This document shows positions 42,526 through 54,603 of a stretch of 64,000 bases of DNA, one piece after another. Every line of letters begins with the position of its first letter. Positions within the stretch are counted from its first letter, which is position 1. The stretch lies in NCBI GenBank assembly GCA_016874715.1, contig VGTK01000002.1, forward strand, positions 42,811 to 106,810, read 5' to 3'. This DNA is from Deltaproteobacteria bacterium (GTDB lineage: Bacteria > Desulfobacterota > Binatia > UBA12015). Position numbers and translations under genes: made by a program. A model generated the notes under the pieces. That model made no database searches. It saw nothing but the letters and a program-made list of their open reading frames with translations, and was not told where the DNA came from.

Positions 42526-45032
42526 GGCGGCCGCGCTCCCGGGCGGGCGCGGGCCCGTGGAGCGCCGCGATCCCGGCACTCGTCGCCGGGCCCGCAGCGA
42601 CCACCGCGCTGCTGGCGCTGCTGTCCGGCGCTGCACTCGCCGATCCGCCCGGCGCCGGGCTCTTCTCGGTCGGGGGACGGGACGGCGAGACCGTGACCGT
42701 CGACGCCGACAGCCTCACCTACGATCGCGAGGCGGATTCGCTGCGGGCAAAGGGAGACGTGATCGTGAGCGTCGGCGAGAGCGTGCTCGCCGCCGACGAG
42801 ATCGACATCGACCGCAAGACCAGCAAGGCGGACGCCGTGGGCTCGGTCGTGGTCGAGGATCCGCAGGGCCGCATCCGTGCCGAGTCCGCGTCGTTTCTGC
42901 TCGAGGACGAGACCGGCTACCTCGAGGAGGGCGAGGTCTATCTGCCGCAGTCGCGCTTCCAGCTCTCCGGAGCGCGTCTCGAAAAGGGCATCGGCCAGAC
43001 GTACCGCATCTGGGACGGGACGTTCACGACGTGTCAGTGCGAGGACGGCGCCCCGGACTGGAGCATCGAGGGCGAGGAGATCGACCTCGAGCTCGGCGGG
43101 TGGGGCAAGCTGCGTGGCGGCCGGTTCAAGATCAGGGACCAGACGATTCTCTACCTGCCGTACGGGACGTTCCCCATCCTGCGCGACCGGCAGACGGGCT
43201 TCCTGTTTCCGAGCGTCGGCTACGGTACCCGCCGTGGCTTCCAGTACGTTCAGCCGTTCTTCTGGGCGATCGACAAGAGCAGCGATCTGACGCTCAAGCT
43301 CGACGTCGAGACCGACGCGCGCATCGGCGTGGTCGGCGAGTACCGCTACCTGTGGTCGGAGAAGGCCGGCGGCACCCTCGGCGGCTCGTACTTCAACGAG
43401 GCGATCCGCACGAGCCAGCCGAGCGACTTCGTCGATACGGACAACCTCGCCGACCCGCGTGTGTCGCAGAACCGCTGGGACGTCACCGGCTACCACCAGC
43501 AGGTGGGTCCGGGCGGCAGCCGGATCTACCTCCAGCCGTTCTACGTGAGCGACAACCTGTTCCTGCGTGAGATGAACGTTCTCACCGATCTGCCGTACGA
43601 GAACCTCAACCTGACCACGCTGCGGTACACGACCTCGCGCGCCGGCATCTCGAAGGTCTGGGATTGGGGCTTCGCTCAAGCCGAAGCGGCGTGGAGGCAG
43701 GACCTGATCCAGAAGCAGTCGCGCGTGCCGCAGTCGCTGCCGCGGCTCACGTTCCAGGCGCGCGACAGCCTCTTCGATTCGCAGCTCCTGCTGCGCCTCA
43801 ACGCGCAGGCGGTCGAGTACTACCGTGCACCGCTCGACTCCGGCCCCCGATTCGACATCGCGCCGCAGGCGCTCGTACCGTTCCAGCTCGGCCAGTACGC
43901 CTACGGCGACGCGACGCTCACGCTCCGTGAGACGGTGTACTACCTGTTCGACAACGACCAGCCGGTCTACCCGGCCGTCATCACGCCGAACAACGTCAAC
44001 GACCCGCTGCCGACGCGCGACGTGCCGCACTTCCAGCACCGCGAGATCCTCGAGGGCAGGGTCAACCTGCAGTCGGAGGTGTCGCGCATCTTCGAGGTCG
44101 AGGACCTCGGCGAAATCCGCCGGCTCAAGCACACGGTCGAACCCTACCTGCAGTACAACTACGTGCCGGTGGTGGCCCAGGACGACCTGCCGCTCTGGGA
44201 CAGCATCGACCGCATCCGCGCGCGCAACGGCGTCACCTACGGCGTCACGACACGGCTGCTCGCCAAGCTCCGGGGCGGGTCGGTGCCGCTGCTGGCCGAT
44301 GGCGTGCCGCCCGGTGAGACCCTGACCAACGTCGTGACGGGTGATCAGTCGTACGGCCCGCCGGCGGAGCCCACCGTTTCCGGCAGCTCGCCGGAGGCGG
44401 TCGCCGACGAGCGCATCCAGGAGCTGGGCCGCGCGTGGCTCCGGCAGAGCTACGAGATCTCGCAGCCGATCAGCCCGGGGCAGAACTTCTCGGGCGTGGA
44501 GGTCGGATTGCGGGTGACGCCGGTGCGCTTCTTCGGTGCGCAGGGCCGGCTCATCTACGCAGTGGAGAGTCCGGCCAAGCTCTCGTACGCGACCGCCGGC
44601 ATCAATCTGTTCGATCCGCGCCCGATCTCCGGGCCCGACGATCTCTTTCTCGAAGAGCTGCGTCCGGCCAACTCGATCTCGGCGTTCTACCAGTTCACCG
44701 GTGACCAGTTCGGCATCAGCGGGGACGGCGTCGAGAACATCAACCTTGCCGCGACCTACCGGGTCACCAACAACTTCGCGCTCTCGTACCTGACGCGCTT
44801 CGATGCGCTCGACCGCAGCTTTCTCGAGAACTGGGCAGGCTTGCGCGTGATCTCTTCCTGCGACTGCTGGGTCGTCGACGTCGCGTTCGTCGACCGTGCC
44901 AATCCGGACACGACGGGCGTCCAGGTGCAGGTCTCCCTGGTCGGCCTCGGGAGCTTCGGGCAGCAGCCAGCCGCGAGGTTCGTTGGCTTCCCGCGCGCCG
45001 CCCCGACCACGGGCGTCGGGAGATCGTATTGA
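42522..45032 (+). CDS. lptD: LPS-assembly outer-membrane protein LptD
   Basis: 836 residues. A Sec signal peptide (about 1-40, ending GAALA) is followed by an OstA/LptA-like beta-jellyroll (about 55-150, VTVDADSLTYDREADSLRAKGDV) and a C-terminal beta-barrel. Two cysteine pairs are visible, CQC after residue 170 and CDC near 785, a plausible counterpart of the four disulfide cysteines of E. coli LptD; I saw no other cysteine. It inserts LPS in the outer leaflet with LptE, which I did not find here. GTG start overlaps folC; the stop overlaps the next gene's TTG. Confidence 0.92.
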   Translation: MRRPRSRAGAGPWSAAIPALVAGPAATTALLALLSGAALADPPGAGLFSVGGRDGETVTVDADSLTYDREADSLRAKGDVIVSVGESVLAADEIDIDRKTSKADAVGSVVVEDPQGRIRAESASFLLEDETGYLEEGEVYLPQSRFQLSGARLEKGIGQTYRIWDGTFTTCQCEDGAPDWSIEGEEIDLELGGWGKLRGGRFKIRDQTILYLPYGTFPILRDRQTGFLFPSVGYGTRRGFQYVQPFFWAIDKSSDLTLKLDVETDARIGVVGEYRYLWSEKAGGTLGGSYFNEAIRTSQPSDFVDTDNLADPRVSQNRWDVTGYHQQVGPGGSRIYLQPFYVSDNLFLREMNVLTDLPYENLNLTTLRYTTSRAGISKVWDWGFAQAEAAWRQDLIQKQSRVPQSLPRLTFQARDSLFDSQLLLRLNAQAVEYYRAPLDSGPRFDIAPQALVPFQLGQYAYGDATLTLRETVYYLFDNDQPVYPAVITPNNVNDPLPTRDVPHFQHREILEGRVNLQSEVSRIFEVEDLGEIRRLKHTVEPYLQYNYVPVVAQDDLPLWDSIDRIRARNGVTYGVTTRLLAKLRGGSVPLLADGVPPGETLTNVVTGDQSYGPPAEPTVSGSSPEAVADERIQELGRAWLRQSYEISQPISPGQNFSGVEVGLRVTPVRFFGAQGRLIYAVESPAKLSYATAGINLFDPRPISGPDDLFLEELRPANSISAFYQFTGDQFGISGDGVENINLAATYRVTNNFALSYLTRFDALDRSFLENWAGLRVISSCDCWVVDVAFVDRANPDTTGVQVQVSLVGLGSFGQQPAARFVGFPRAAPTTGVGRSY

Positions 45033-45976
45033 CCGCAGGCGAGGTGCCCCTCGTGTCGGTCGTCGTCCCGGCGTACGCGGCTGAGGACACGATCGGGGCG
45101 TGCATCGACGCCCTCGCCGCCCAGCACGAACCGCCGCCGTTCGAGGTGATCGTCGTCGACAGCTCGCCGGACGACGCCACGACCGGGCGCGTCATCGAGC
45201 ACGCCAGTCAGCACAGTTCGCTGCTGCTGCGCTGCGAGCGTCTCGCGTCGCGTGCGTTCCCCGGGGTGGCGCGCAACGCGGGCGTCCTGATCGCTCGCGC
45301 GGACCGGCTGCTGTTCGTCGACGCGGATTGCGTGCCGGCACCGGACCTCGTCACCGCCGCGTTGCGAGCGCTCGAAGGCGGTGCCGCGGCGGTTGCGGGC
45401 TCGATCGCGCTGACCGACGACGCGCCGCCCTCCGCACGCCTCCGGCACCTGCTCGAGTTCAAGGAGTCGCTGCCGAGCTGTCCGTCGCGGCGTACGTGGA
45501 TGCTGCCGTCGGCCTGCCTGGCGATGCGCCGTGACGTGTTCGTCCGGTACGGCGGCTTTCCCGAGACGAGAGCGTCGGAGGACTGGCAGCTCGACTGGCG
45601 CATGTGGCAGGCTGGCGAACCCCTGCGCTTCGATCCGGCGCTTCGCGTCGTGCACCGGACACCCGCCGGCTGGGCCGCGCTCTGGCGCTATAGCCGGCTG
45701 CTCGGCTTCCACTCCGGCGCCGGGCGGCGGCGCGCCGGGCTGCCGGGGCAGCTGTTCGTGCGCTGGCCCGTCCTGGCGCCGCTGGTACTCCCGGCCGGCC
45801 GCACGGCGCGGGCATTCGCCTGGTGCGCCCGTCACGCCCGCGCCGAGTTGCCGTTCCTCGCTCTGTACTGGCCCGCGTATCTCGCCATGGCGTTCGTGTG
45901 GGCGGTCGGATTCAAGGCCGGAGTCCAGGCCGACGACGCCGTCGAGCGGCTTGCCCGCGCCAGTGCGAGCCCGTAG
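45029..45976 (+). CDS. Family 2 glycosyltransferase
   Basis: 315 residues. A GT-A fold N-terminus (VSVVVPAYAAEDTIGACIDAL), a DADC metal-binding motif at about residue 99 and a C-terminal hydrophobic tail (about 240-300) suggest a membrane-associated sugar transferase. TTG at 45029 overlaps the lptD stop and has GGGAG six bases upstream; GTG at 45044 is an alternative. It is probably in surface-polysaccharide or LPS synthesis; the sugar is unknown. Confidence 0.85.
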   Translation: MTAGEVPLVSVVVPAYAAEDTIGACIDALAAQHEPPPFEVIVVDSSPDDATTGRVIEHASQHSSLLLRCERLASRAFPGVARNAGVLIARADRLLFVDADCVPAPDLVTAALRALEGGAAAVAGSIALTDDAPPSARLRHLLEFKESLPSCPSRRTWMLPSACLAMRRDVFVRYGGFPETRASEDWQLDWRMWQAGEPLRFDPALRVVHRTPAGWAALWRYSRLLGFHSGAGRRRAGLPGQLFVRWPVLAPLVLPAGRTARAFAWCARHARAELPFLALYWPAYLAMAFVWAVGFKAGVQADDAVERLARASASP

Positions 45977-45988
45977 TGAAGGGGGCGG

Positions 45989-47342
<1,354 letters not shown>

Positions 47343-47370
47343 GACCATGGCGCAAGCCTCGGCTACCCGC

Positions 47371-47472
47371 GCGCGCCGCGCGCGGCCGACCGCCGGGAGC
47401 GCGGGGAGTGGGGCCCCGCGCGGCTTCGCCGCGGGGGGCGAGGGGGCGCGTGCCCCCTCGTTGAAACAACCG
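47371..47472 (+). repeat. Two-hairpin interspersed repeat, full copy after gmd
   Basis: Same element as at 28221-28320: GCGCGGCCGACC arm, GCGCGGCTTCGCCGCGG hairpin (47415-47434) and a perfect 9-bp stem CGAGGGGGC/GCCCCCTCG with loop GCGT (47439-47460). A partial second copy follows with a 66-bp period. It lies outside coding sequence by my gene starts. Confidence 0.88.
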
Positions 47473-47536
47473 AGTGGGGCCCCGCGCGGCTTCGCCGCGG
47501 GGGGCGAGGGGGCGCGTGCCCCCTCGTCGGATTGAC
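47473..47536 (+). repeat. Two-hairpin interspersed repeat, tandem partial copy
   Basis: Starts at the same internal point as base 47407 of the preceding copy and is identical through the second stem (47505-47526). The tail TCGGATTGA resembles the TGGAATTGA after the rpsK copy. It ends about 10 bases before the reductase ATG. Confidence 0.88.
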
Positions 47537-47545
47537 GCCCCGGCC

Positions 47546-48529
47546 ATGCGCGTCCTGATCTTCGGAGCGACCGGCTTCGCCGGACGCTACCTGGTGGACG
47601 AGCTGCGGCGTCGCGGCTGTGACGTGATCGGCGCAGGGCGCCGGGTCGACCCGGCACCGGAGGCCCGCCATCCGATCGCGCTGGACGCCCTGCCGATGCA
47701 CCGCTGCGACGTGACCGACCCCGCGCAGGTACGCGCGGTGCTGGCAAGCTCGCGGCCCGACGCGGCGGTTCTCCTGTCCGGCGTCGCGTCGCCGCCGCTC
47801 GCGAACCGCGACCCGCGTCAGGCGTATGCGGTGCACGCGATGGGTGCAGTCAACGTCCTCGAGGAGGTGGCGATCGCCTCCCCGCGACGGATCCGCGTTC
47901 TGGTGGTGACGTCGAGCGAGGCGTACGGCTCGAGCGGCATCCACGGCTCGCCGCTCGACGAGGACGCGGCGCTCCGGCCGACGACCATCTACGCGGCGAG
48001 CAAGGCAGCGGCGGACCTCGCCGCCGGCGCCTTCGCGAGCGCGCGTGGTGTCGACGTGATCCGGGTCCGGCCGTTCAACCACACCGGCCCCGGTCAGCGA
48101 CCGGACTTCGTGTGCCCCGACTTCGCCGGACAGGTGGCGGCGATCGCCTCGGGACGGCGTCCGCCGGTCATCGAGGTCGGCAACCTCGACGTGACGCGCG
48201 ACTTCCTCGACGTGCGCGACGTGGCACGGGGCTACGCCGATGCGCTCGAGCGCGGTCGGTCGGGAGAGATCTACAACCTCTGCTCCGGGCACGGCATCAC
48301 CATCCGCTCGATCCTCGACGATCTCTGTGCGCTCGCCGGGGTGCGCCCCGAGATCCGCGTCTTGCCGGAGCGCCACCGCGTGGCGGAGGTCCCGGCGTAC
48401 TGGGGTAGCGGGACACGCGCCGCCGCGTCCCTGCGCTGGGTCCCGACCATCCCGTGGCGCCTCACGCTCGCCGACCTGCTCGACTGGTGCCGGACGAATG
48501 AAGGGGTGGGGCAGGCGCGCGTCGAATAG
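47546..48529 (+). CDS. GDP-6-deoxy-D-mannose reductase-like epimerase/reductase
   Basis: 327 residues. SDR: GATGFAG (7-13), TSSEAYG, Tyr149/Lys153 (YAASK) and RPFNHTGPGQ, the last typical of Rmd. Predicted product GDP-D-rhamnose from the Gmd keto sugar. The upstream frame stays open through the repeat but those residues are repeat-encoded, so I place the start at the MRVLIFG ATG. Substrate is inferred from the gmd pairing. Confidence 0.87.
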   Translation: MRVLIFGATGFAGRYLVDELRRRGCDVIGAGRRVDPAPEARHPIALDALPMHRCDVTDPAQVRAVLASSRPDAAVLLSGVASPPLANRDPRQAYAVHAMGAVNVLEEVAIASPRRIRVLVVTSSEAYGSSGIHGSPLDEDAALRPTTIYAASKAAADLAAGAFASARGVDVIRVRPFNHTGPGQRPDFVCPDFAGQVAAIASGRRPPVIEVGNLDVTRDFLDVRDVARGYADALERGRSGEIYNLCSGHGITIRSILDDLCALAGVRPEIRVLPERHRVAEVPAYWGSGTRAAASLRWVPTIPWRLTLADLLDWCRTNEGVGQARVE

Positions 48530-48531
48530 GC

Positions 48532-50316
<1,785 letters not shown>

Positions 50317-50344
50317 GCGCGGCGCGCGAGGCGACGGTTTCCGG

Positions 50345-51406
50345 ATGGGCGAGCCGCTTGCAAGGGAGAAGGTCCGCTCGATCGTGACGGCGCGGTACGT
50401 GCCGGACGACACGACGGCGGACTTCGAGAGCGACGCGCTCGACCTGTCTCTCGTCGTGCCCCTGCACAACGAGCTCGACAGCTTGCGGTTGCTGATCGAC
50501 GAGTGTCACGCGGTGCTCGACGATCCGTCGCGGGACTGGATGGCACTCGGGATCGCACCGGGAACGGGCGTCCCGCGCTGGGAGATCATCCTGGTCGACG
50601 ACGGCTCGACCGACGGCTCCTTCGCGCTCGTCCGCGAGCTCGCGGCGAACGATCCGGCGATCCGCGGCATCCGCCTGCGGCGCAATCTCGGCAAGGCCAC
50701 CGCGCTGTCGGTCGGCTTCGCGGCCGCCAGTGGCGACGTCGTGATCTCGCTGGATGCCGACCTGCAGGACGATCCGAACGAGATCCCGCGCATGGTGGCG
50801 CTGCTCGACGCGGGCCACGACCTGGTGAGCGGCTGGAAGCGCAAGCGCCACGACTCGACGGCGCGCGTGGTCGCATCGCGGCTCTTCAACCTGGTCGTGC
50901 GGCGGTCGTCGGGTGTCGAGCTGCACGATCTCAACTGCGGCTTCAAGGCGTACCGTCGCTCGGTCGCGCAGGACATCCGCATCTACGGCGAGCTGCACCG
51001 GTTCATCCCGGTGATCGCTGCCTGGAAGGGCTACACCGTCGGGGAGATCGAGGTCGCGCACCGCCCGCGCCGCTTCGGCCGCTCGCGGTACGGCTGGGGG
51101 CGGGCGTTCCGCGGCATGATGGACCTCGTGACGGTGATGTTCCTCACCCGCTTCGATGCGCGCCCGGCGCACTTCTTCAGCCTGCCGGGCGTCTTTCTGA
51201 TGAGCGTGGGACTCGCCGTGCTGACGTACATCTCCTACCTGCGGTTCACGTACGGCGAGATCCTCGGGCGCCACCCGTTGCTCGCCTTCGGCGTGCTGTT
51301 CGTGCTCGCGGGGTTGCAGCTCTTCACGAGCGGGCTCCTCGGCGAGATGCTCGCTGCGGAGTCCGAGCGCGACGACGCTTCCGTCGTGCGCGAGCGCGTC
51401 GGGTAG
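50345..51406 (+). CDS. Polyprenyl-phosphate sugar transferase-like GT2 membrane protein
   Basis: 353 residues. GT-A core with DDGSTDGS (about 86-93), LDADLQDDP (about 136-144), HDLNCGFKAYRR and RPRRFGRSRYGWGRA; two C-terminal membrane helices (about 282-345). It resembles DPM1/undecaprenyl-phosphate glycosyltransferases that load a lipid carrier at the inner membrane. The GT39-like gene nearby could use such a donor (inference). Confidence 0.87.
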   Translation: MGEPLAREKVRSIVTARYVPDDTTADFESDALDLSLVVPLHNELDSLRLLIDECHAVLDDPSRDWMALGIAPGTGVPRWEIILVDDGSTDGSFALVRELAANDPAIRGIRLRRNLGKATALSVGFAAASGDVVISLDADLQDDPNEIPRMVALLDAGHDLVSGWKRKRHDSTARVVASRLFNLVVRRSSGVELHDLNCGFKAYRRSVAQDIRIYGELHRFIPVIAAWKGYTVGEIEVAHRPRRFGRSRYGWGRAFRGMMDLVTVMFLTRFDARPAHFFSLPGVFLMSVGLAVLTYISYLRFTYGEILGRHPLLAFGVLFVLAGLQLFTSGLLGEMLAAESERDDASVVRERVG

Positions 51407-51408
51407 GG

Positions 51409-52179
51409 TCAGCGGCCCAGCAGGCCGCGCAGCGCGCCTCGCACGCCGGTCGGGGCGTCGCGTTCGGCGGCCTCGGCACGCAGGCGGTCGACCTCCTCGC
51501 GGAGCGCGAGGATGCGATCGTACGCGACGTGCAGCATGACCTCGGGGTACTTCCGCTGCTCCTCGTCGGAGAGGGTCGCGCCGAGCGGGCGGAAGGGATC
51601 GGGCGCGATGCGTGGCGACACCTCCTGCGTGAGCGTGCCGGGGATGCGCGGGATCGCGTCGTCGAGCAGCTCGAGGGGAGCGTCGCCGCCGCCCTTGCGC
51701 GCGATCGCGGCCACGGTGTGCGGGAAGAGCGGATGGCCCTGCGAGAACACGCGCCGCGGCGACATGTCCTTGACCAGCGTGTCGAATCCCTGCGGCGTGA
51801 AGCGCCAGTAGTCGCTCGGATGGTCGTGCACCGGAGTGTCCATGCACGACGTGATCACGCAGAAGCCCTCCGGACGCAGAACGCGCCGCGCCTGCTGCAG
51901 CGCTCGGATCGGGTCGACGACGTGCTCGAGCGTTTCCAGCATCAGGATCGTCCCGACGCTGCCGTCGGCGAAGGACAGCGCGTGGACGTCCTCGACGCGG
52001 TCCACGCCGGGTCCCGGGCGAGCATCGCAGCCGACGAACTGCTTCCCCGGAAAGAACGGGCGCAGATCCGAGGGGTAGGGCTGGTTCGCGACCTGGAACG
52101 CGCCGATCTCCACGATGGGCTCCGGGAGATCGACCAGTGACGCGATCACGCGGACCAGCTCGAGAACGTTGCCGCGCAC
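51409..52179 (-). CDS. SAM-dependent methyltransferase, class I fold
   Basis: 256 residues, GTG start. Motif I region is VEIGAFQ (about 23-29), poorer in glycine than the classical form; an acidic FVGCDARPG segment and GTILMLETLEHVVDP with the RRVLRPEGFCVI strand match Methyltransf_11-type enzymes. The C-terminal 40 residues form a predicted coiled coil (REEVDRLRAEAAE). Substrate unknown; envelope sugar methylation is plausible from neighbours. It converges with the preceding GT2 gene with a gap of two bases and no terminator. Confidence 0.78.
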   Translation of the reverse strand: MRGNVLELVRVIASLVDLPEPIVEIGAFQVANQPYPSDLRPFFPGKQFVGCDARPGPGVDRVEDVHALSFADGSVGTILMLETLEHVVDPIRALQQARRVLRPEGFCVITSCMDTPVHDHPSDYWRFTPQGFDTLVKDMSPRRVFSQGHPLFPHTVAAIARKGGGDAPLELLDDAIPRIPGTLTQEVSPRIAPDPFRPLGATLSDEEQRKYPEVMLHVAYDRILALREEVDRLRAEAAERDAPTGVRGALRGLLGR

Positions 52180-52265
52180 GATCAGTCCTTTCTCTCGAGC
52201 GGGACGCGGGCATCCCGCCGGGCGACTTCGAGTAGCCGGTCGACGAGGTGCCTCCGGCCCTCAGA

Positions 52266-52592
52266 TCACTCCTGCACGCACGCGCAGGGGCCCACCACGC
52301 AGCGGCCCTCCTCGACGAGCGTGCCGGTCCATTTCCAGCCAGCCTCCTTGCGATCGCAGGGGGTTTCGGCTCGGCGCGGGTCCGGCGGGACGTCGGACGG
52401 CGGCTGGACGTCGATCGTCGGCACCGTGACCGCCGGCCGAGGCGGGCTCGCGGTAGGCGCGGCCGCCGGTGCGTCGGCGCGAGTCGCGGCCGGTGCCTGC
52501 GGTGCGGCCTCCTTCGGCGCTTCGGGCTCGGGCTTCGAGCAGCCGAGCCAGGTGAGTGCGAGCGCGAGCGCCACCACGGTGCGGATTCTCAT
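52266..52592 (-). CDS. Small predicted lipoprotein, Ala/Pro-rich
   Basis: 108 residues. Hydrophobic signal ending WLGC with Cys18; the Trp at -3 of the lipobox is unusual. A long Ala/Pro/Thr segment (about 20-75) is followed by a small C-terminal part with four cysteines in a CDRKE...CVVGPCAC pattern. I use the second of two nearby ATGs because GAGGAG lies six bases before it, while it abuts the first. Function not recognised. Confidence 0.7.
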   Translation of the reverse strand: MRIRTVVALALALTWLGCSKPEPEAPKEAAPQAPAATRADAPAAAPTASPPRPAVTVPTIDVQPPSDVPPDPRRAETPCDRKEAGWKWTGTLVEEGRCVVGPCACVQE

Positions 52593-52598
52593 GTCCAT

Positions 52599-52604
52599 CT
52601 CCTC
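52599..52604 (-). promoter_or_regulatory. Ribosome binding site deciding the lipoprotein start
   Basis: GAGGAG on the minus strand touches the first ATG (52598) and lies six bases upstream of the second ATG (52592). Normal spacing points to the second. Confidence 0.65.
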
Positions 52605-52660
52605 GTCATCCCGACCACGTTACCCTGCCCGCACGGTCGGGTGCCAGTGCTCGGCCGTCA

Positions 52661-52686
52661 CCCACGGTACCGATCGCCCACGGTAC
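52661..52686. repeat. Short 16-bp near-tandem repeat
   Basis: CCCACGGTAC occurs at 52661-52670 and 52677-52686, a 16-base period, in the gap between the lipoprotein and the GT39-like gene. Function not evident. Confidence 0.5.
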
Positions 52687-52699
52687 CTGCGCGCACGGA

Positions 52700-54289
52700 T
52701 CAGCGTGGGCCGGGGCGACGGCGATAGAGGCGTGCCTCGGTGTCCGGGATCTCGACGCGGTCGAAGCTCTGCTCGAACATCGCGAGCCACCGCGAGTCCT
52801 CGCCGAGCAGATCGGGAAACGGGACGAAGACGTACGCTGCGCGGTCGAGGGCGTCGGCGATCTGCCGGGTGCCGGCCACGTTGTCGCCGTGGGCGAACAC
52901 CCGGGATACGGCGCGCGCCGGAACGAAGGTCGTGCCGCGCCTGTCGCAGGAGTACAGGATCGTACCGCCCCGATCGGCGAGCACGAACACCTCGTCGTGC
53001 GGTCGCGTCTTCTGCTGCACGATCGCGCAGTCGCGAGCGATGCTCGCGTAGCGCTCGGGTACCGCCAGCGCCGGGCGGATCTGCGCGGCGGCCAGGATCG
53101 TCAGCAAGAGCAAAATGATCGTCGTTGCAGCCACCGGTCGGGATGGCGCGAGTCGCCGCGCGACGGCGTGCGTGCCGCGGCCGATCAGCAGCGCGGCCAC
53201 CGGGATCATCGCGAGCTGATAGTACTCGGTGCCGCGGGCGGCATCGTCGAAGAGTCGCGTGTCGAACACCAGGCACTGCGCGATCACGCCGCCGCCCCAG
53301 GCGAGCAGCGCCAGCTCGACGATCCCGAGGCGCCGCCGGTCGAGCACGATTCCGGCCCCGGCGATCAGCAGCCCGAGCGGCGTGAAGACCATCAGCACGA
53401 GCTGGCGCAGCAGCTCGAGGTAGAGCGCCGGCTCGAGGAGCGCGGCCGCCGAGAACCAGCCCTGCAAGCCCGTTGCTCCCGGCGCGGGGTACTGTCGATG
53501 CACGGCTGCCGCATGCAGGTACCACGCGGCTGCGATCGCGGAACCCGTCGCGATCGCGCAGGCCGCGGTCACGATCCAGCGCGGCGCCGGACGCACGGGT
53601 TCCCCCCGTGCCCGCGCGAGCAGCAGGACGCAGGCCGCGGGGCCGAGCCAGAAGACGGCGTGCGGCTTGAGCAGGAGGGTCGCCCCGAACGCCGCGCCGC
53701 AAGCGGCGACGCGTGACGTGCCGGCCTTCTCGCGCAGGCGCAGCAAGGCGAGCAGCGCGCCCAGGGAGAACGTCACCATGGTCGCGTCGGTCATGAAGGC
53801 GCGGGCGTAGGTGAATCCCAGCGGTGCCACGATCCACCAGGTGGCGGCGACGACGAGCGGGGCAGGTGGCAGCGCGCGTCCCAGGATCGCCGCGAGGATG
53901 GGGACTCCGGCCAGCCACCCGGCTGCCGACAGCAGCCGGCCGATCCGCTCGTCCACGCCCCCGACCGCGTGGTAGGCGAGGGCCGCGGTCGCCGGCAGCA
54001 GCGGAACCTCCTTCACGAAGTACCCGGGCTTGCCGATGTCGTCCACGATGGGCCGCAGGACGCTGCCGCGGCCCCGATAGAGGTTGCGGGCGATCATGGC
54101 CGTGTGGGTCTGCTTGCCGGCCGCCCCCTCCAGCAGGATCCGGTCGGCGAGCAGCAGGTGTGCGGCCGCGCCCAGGGTCGACAGCACGAGGAGGGCCGTT
54201 GCGGTCTGGCGGCCATACCGGCCTCGCCGGCCACGACGGACGGAACCGGCAGGGCGTTCCGTCTGACGCGGCATGCGTGGCGCGGCCAT
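52700..54289 (-). CDS. GT39/ArnT-like polytopic glycosyltransferase
   Basis: 529 residues with about 10-12 predicted membrane helices and a first periplasmic loop containing VDDIGKPGYFVKEVPLLP, as in PMT/ArnT-type enzymes that move sugars from a polyprenyl phosphate to lipid A or proteins. The C-terminal soluble part (about 440-529) has IARDCAIVQQKTRPHDEVFVLAD. ATG at 54289 is the most likely start; the frame stays open further upstream but that stretch does not look like protein. It is head of a minus-strand group with the lipoprotein and methyltransferase genes. Confidence 0.8.
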   Translation of the reverse strand: MAAPRMPRQTERPAGSVRRGRRGRYGRQTATALLVLSTLGAAAHLLLADRILLEGAAGKQTHTAMIARNLYRGRGSVLRPIVDDIGKPGYFVKEVPLLPATAALAYHAVGGVDERIGRLLSAAGWLAGVPILAAILGRALPPAPLVVAATWWIVAPLGFTYARAFMTDATMVTFSLGALLALLRLREKAGTSRVAACGAAFGATLLLKPHAVFWLGPAACVLLLARARGEPVRPAPRWIVTAACAIATGSAIAAAWYLHAAAVHRQYPAPGATGLQGWFSAAALLEPALYLELLRQLVLMVFTPLGLLIAGAGIVLDRRRLGIVELALLAWGGGVIAQCLVFDTRLFDDAARGTEYYQLAMIPVAALLIGRGTHAVARRLAPSRPVAATTIILLLLTILAAAQIRPALAVPERYASIARDCAIVQQKTRPHDEVFVLADRGGTILYSCDRRGTTFVPARAVSRVFAHGDNVAGTRQIADALDRAAYVFVPFPDLLGEDSRWLAMFEQSFDRVEIPDTEARLYRRRPGPR

Positions 54290-54603
54290 GGTGGCCCTGA
54301 GCCTAGCAAGAGGTCCCCCTGGGCGGCCACGTTCTCGCGCGCCGGAGTCCTCGAGGGGCCACGCGATCGCAGTTTTCGCCGGGTCGGCTGAAAGATTTCG
54401 CTCAAGGCGAACGTCTCTCATGCCGATGCGCTTCCGTACTGCCGACCGCGACCCCGCGGACTGGCGGCTTCGAGGGGCGATGCGGTAGGGAACGTCGAGA
54501 ATGTGCCACGACCCTTGCGTTTTGGTGATCAGTCGGGTAGCTGACAAAGCCCAGCGTTGACGTCAGCGATGAAGTTGGCTCCCGGGGGCGGGGCTCGTCT
54601 TTC
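54290..54603. other. Divergent intergenic region
   Basis: 314 bases between the minus-strand GT39-like gene and the plus-strand small membrane protein. From about 54490 the sequence is visibly richer in A/T. It contains the palindrome TGACGTCA inside TTGACGTCAGCG near 54555-54567. No convincing promoter pair, RNA gene or terminator was found, though promoters for both flanking genes should lie here. Confidence 0.6.

Noticed and set aside
47474..47545. Longer start for the reductase through the repeat
   Set aside because: The added 24 residues are encoded by the interspersed repeat and lack family similarity; the MRVLIFG ATG is the natural start.
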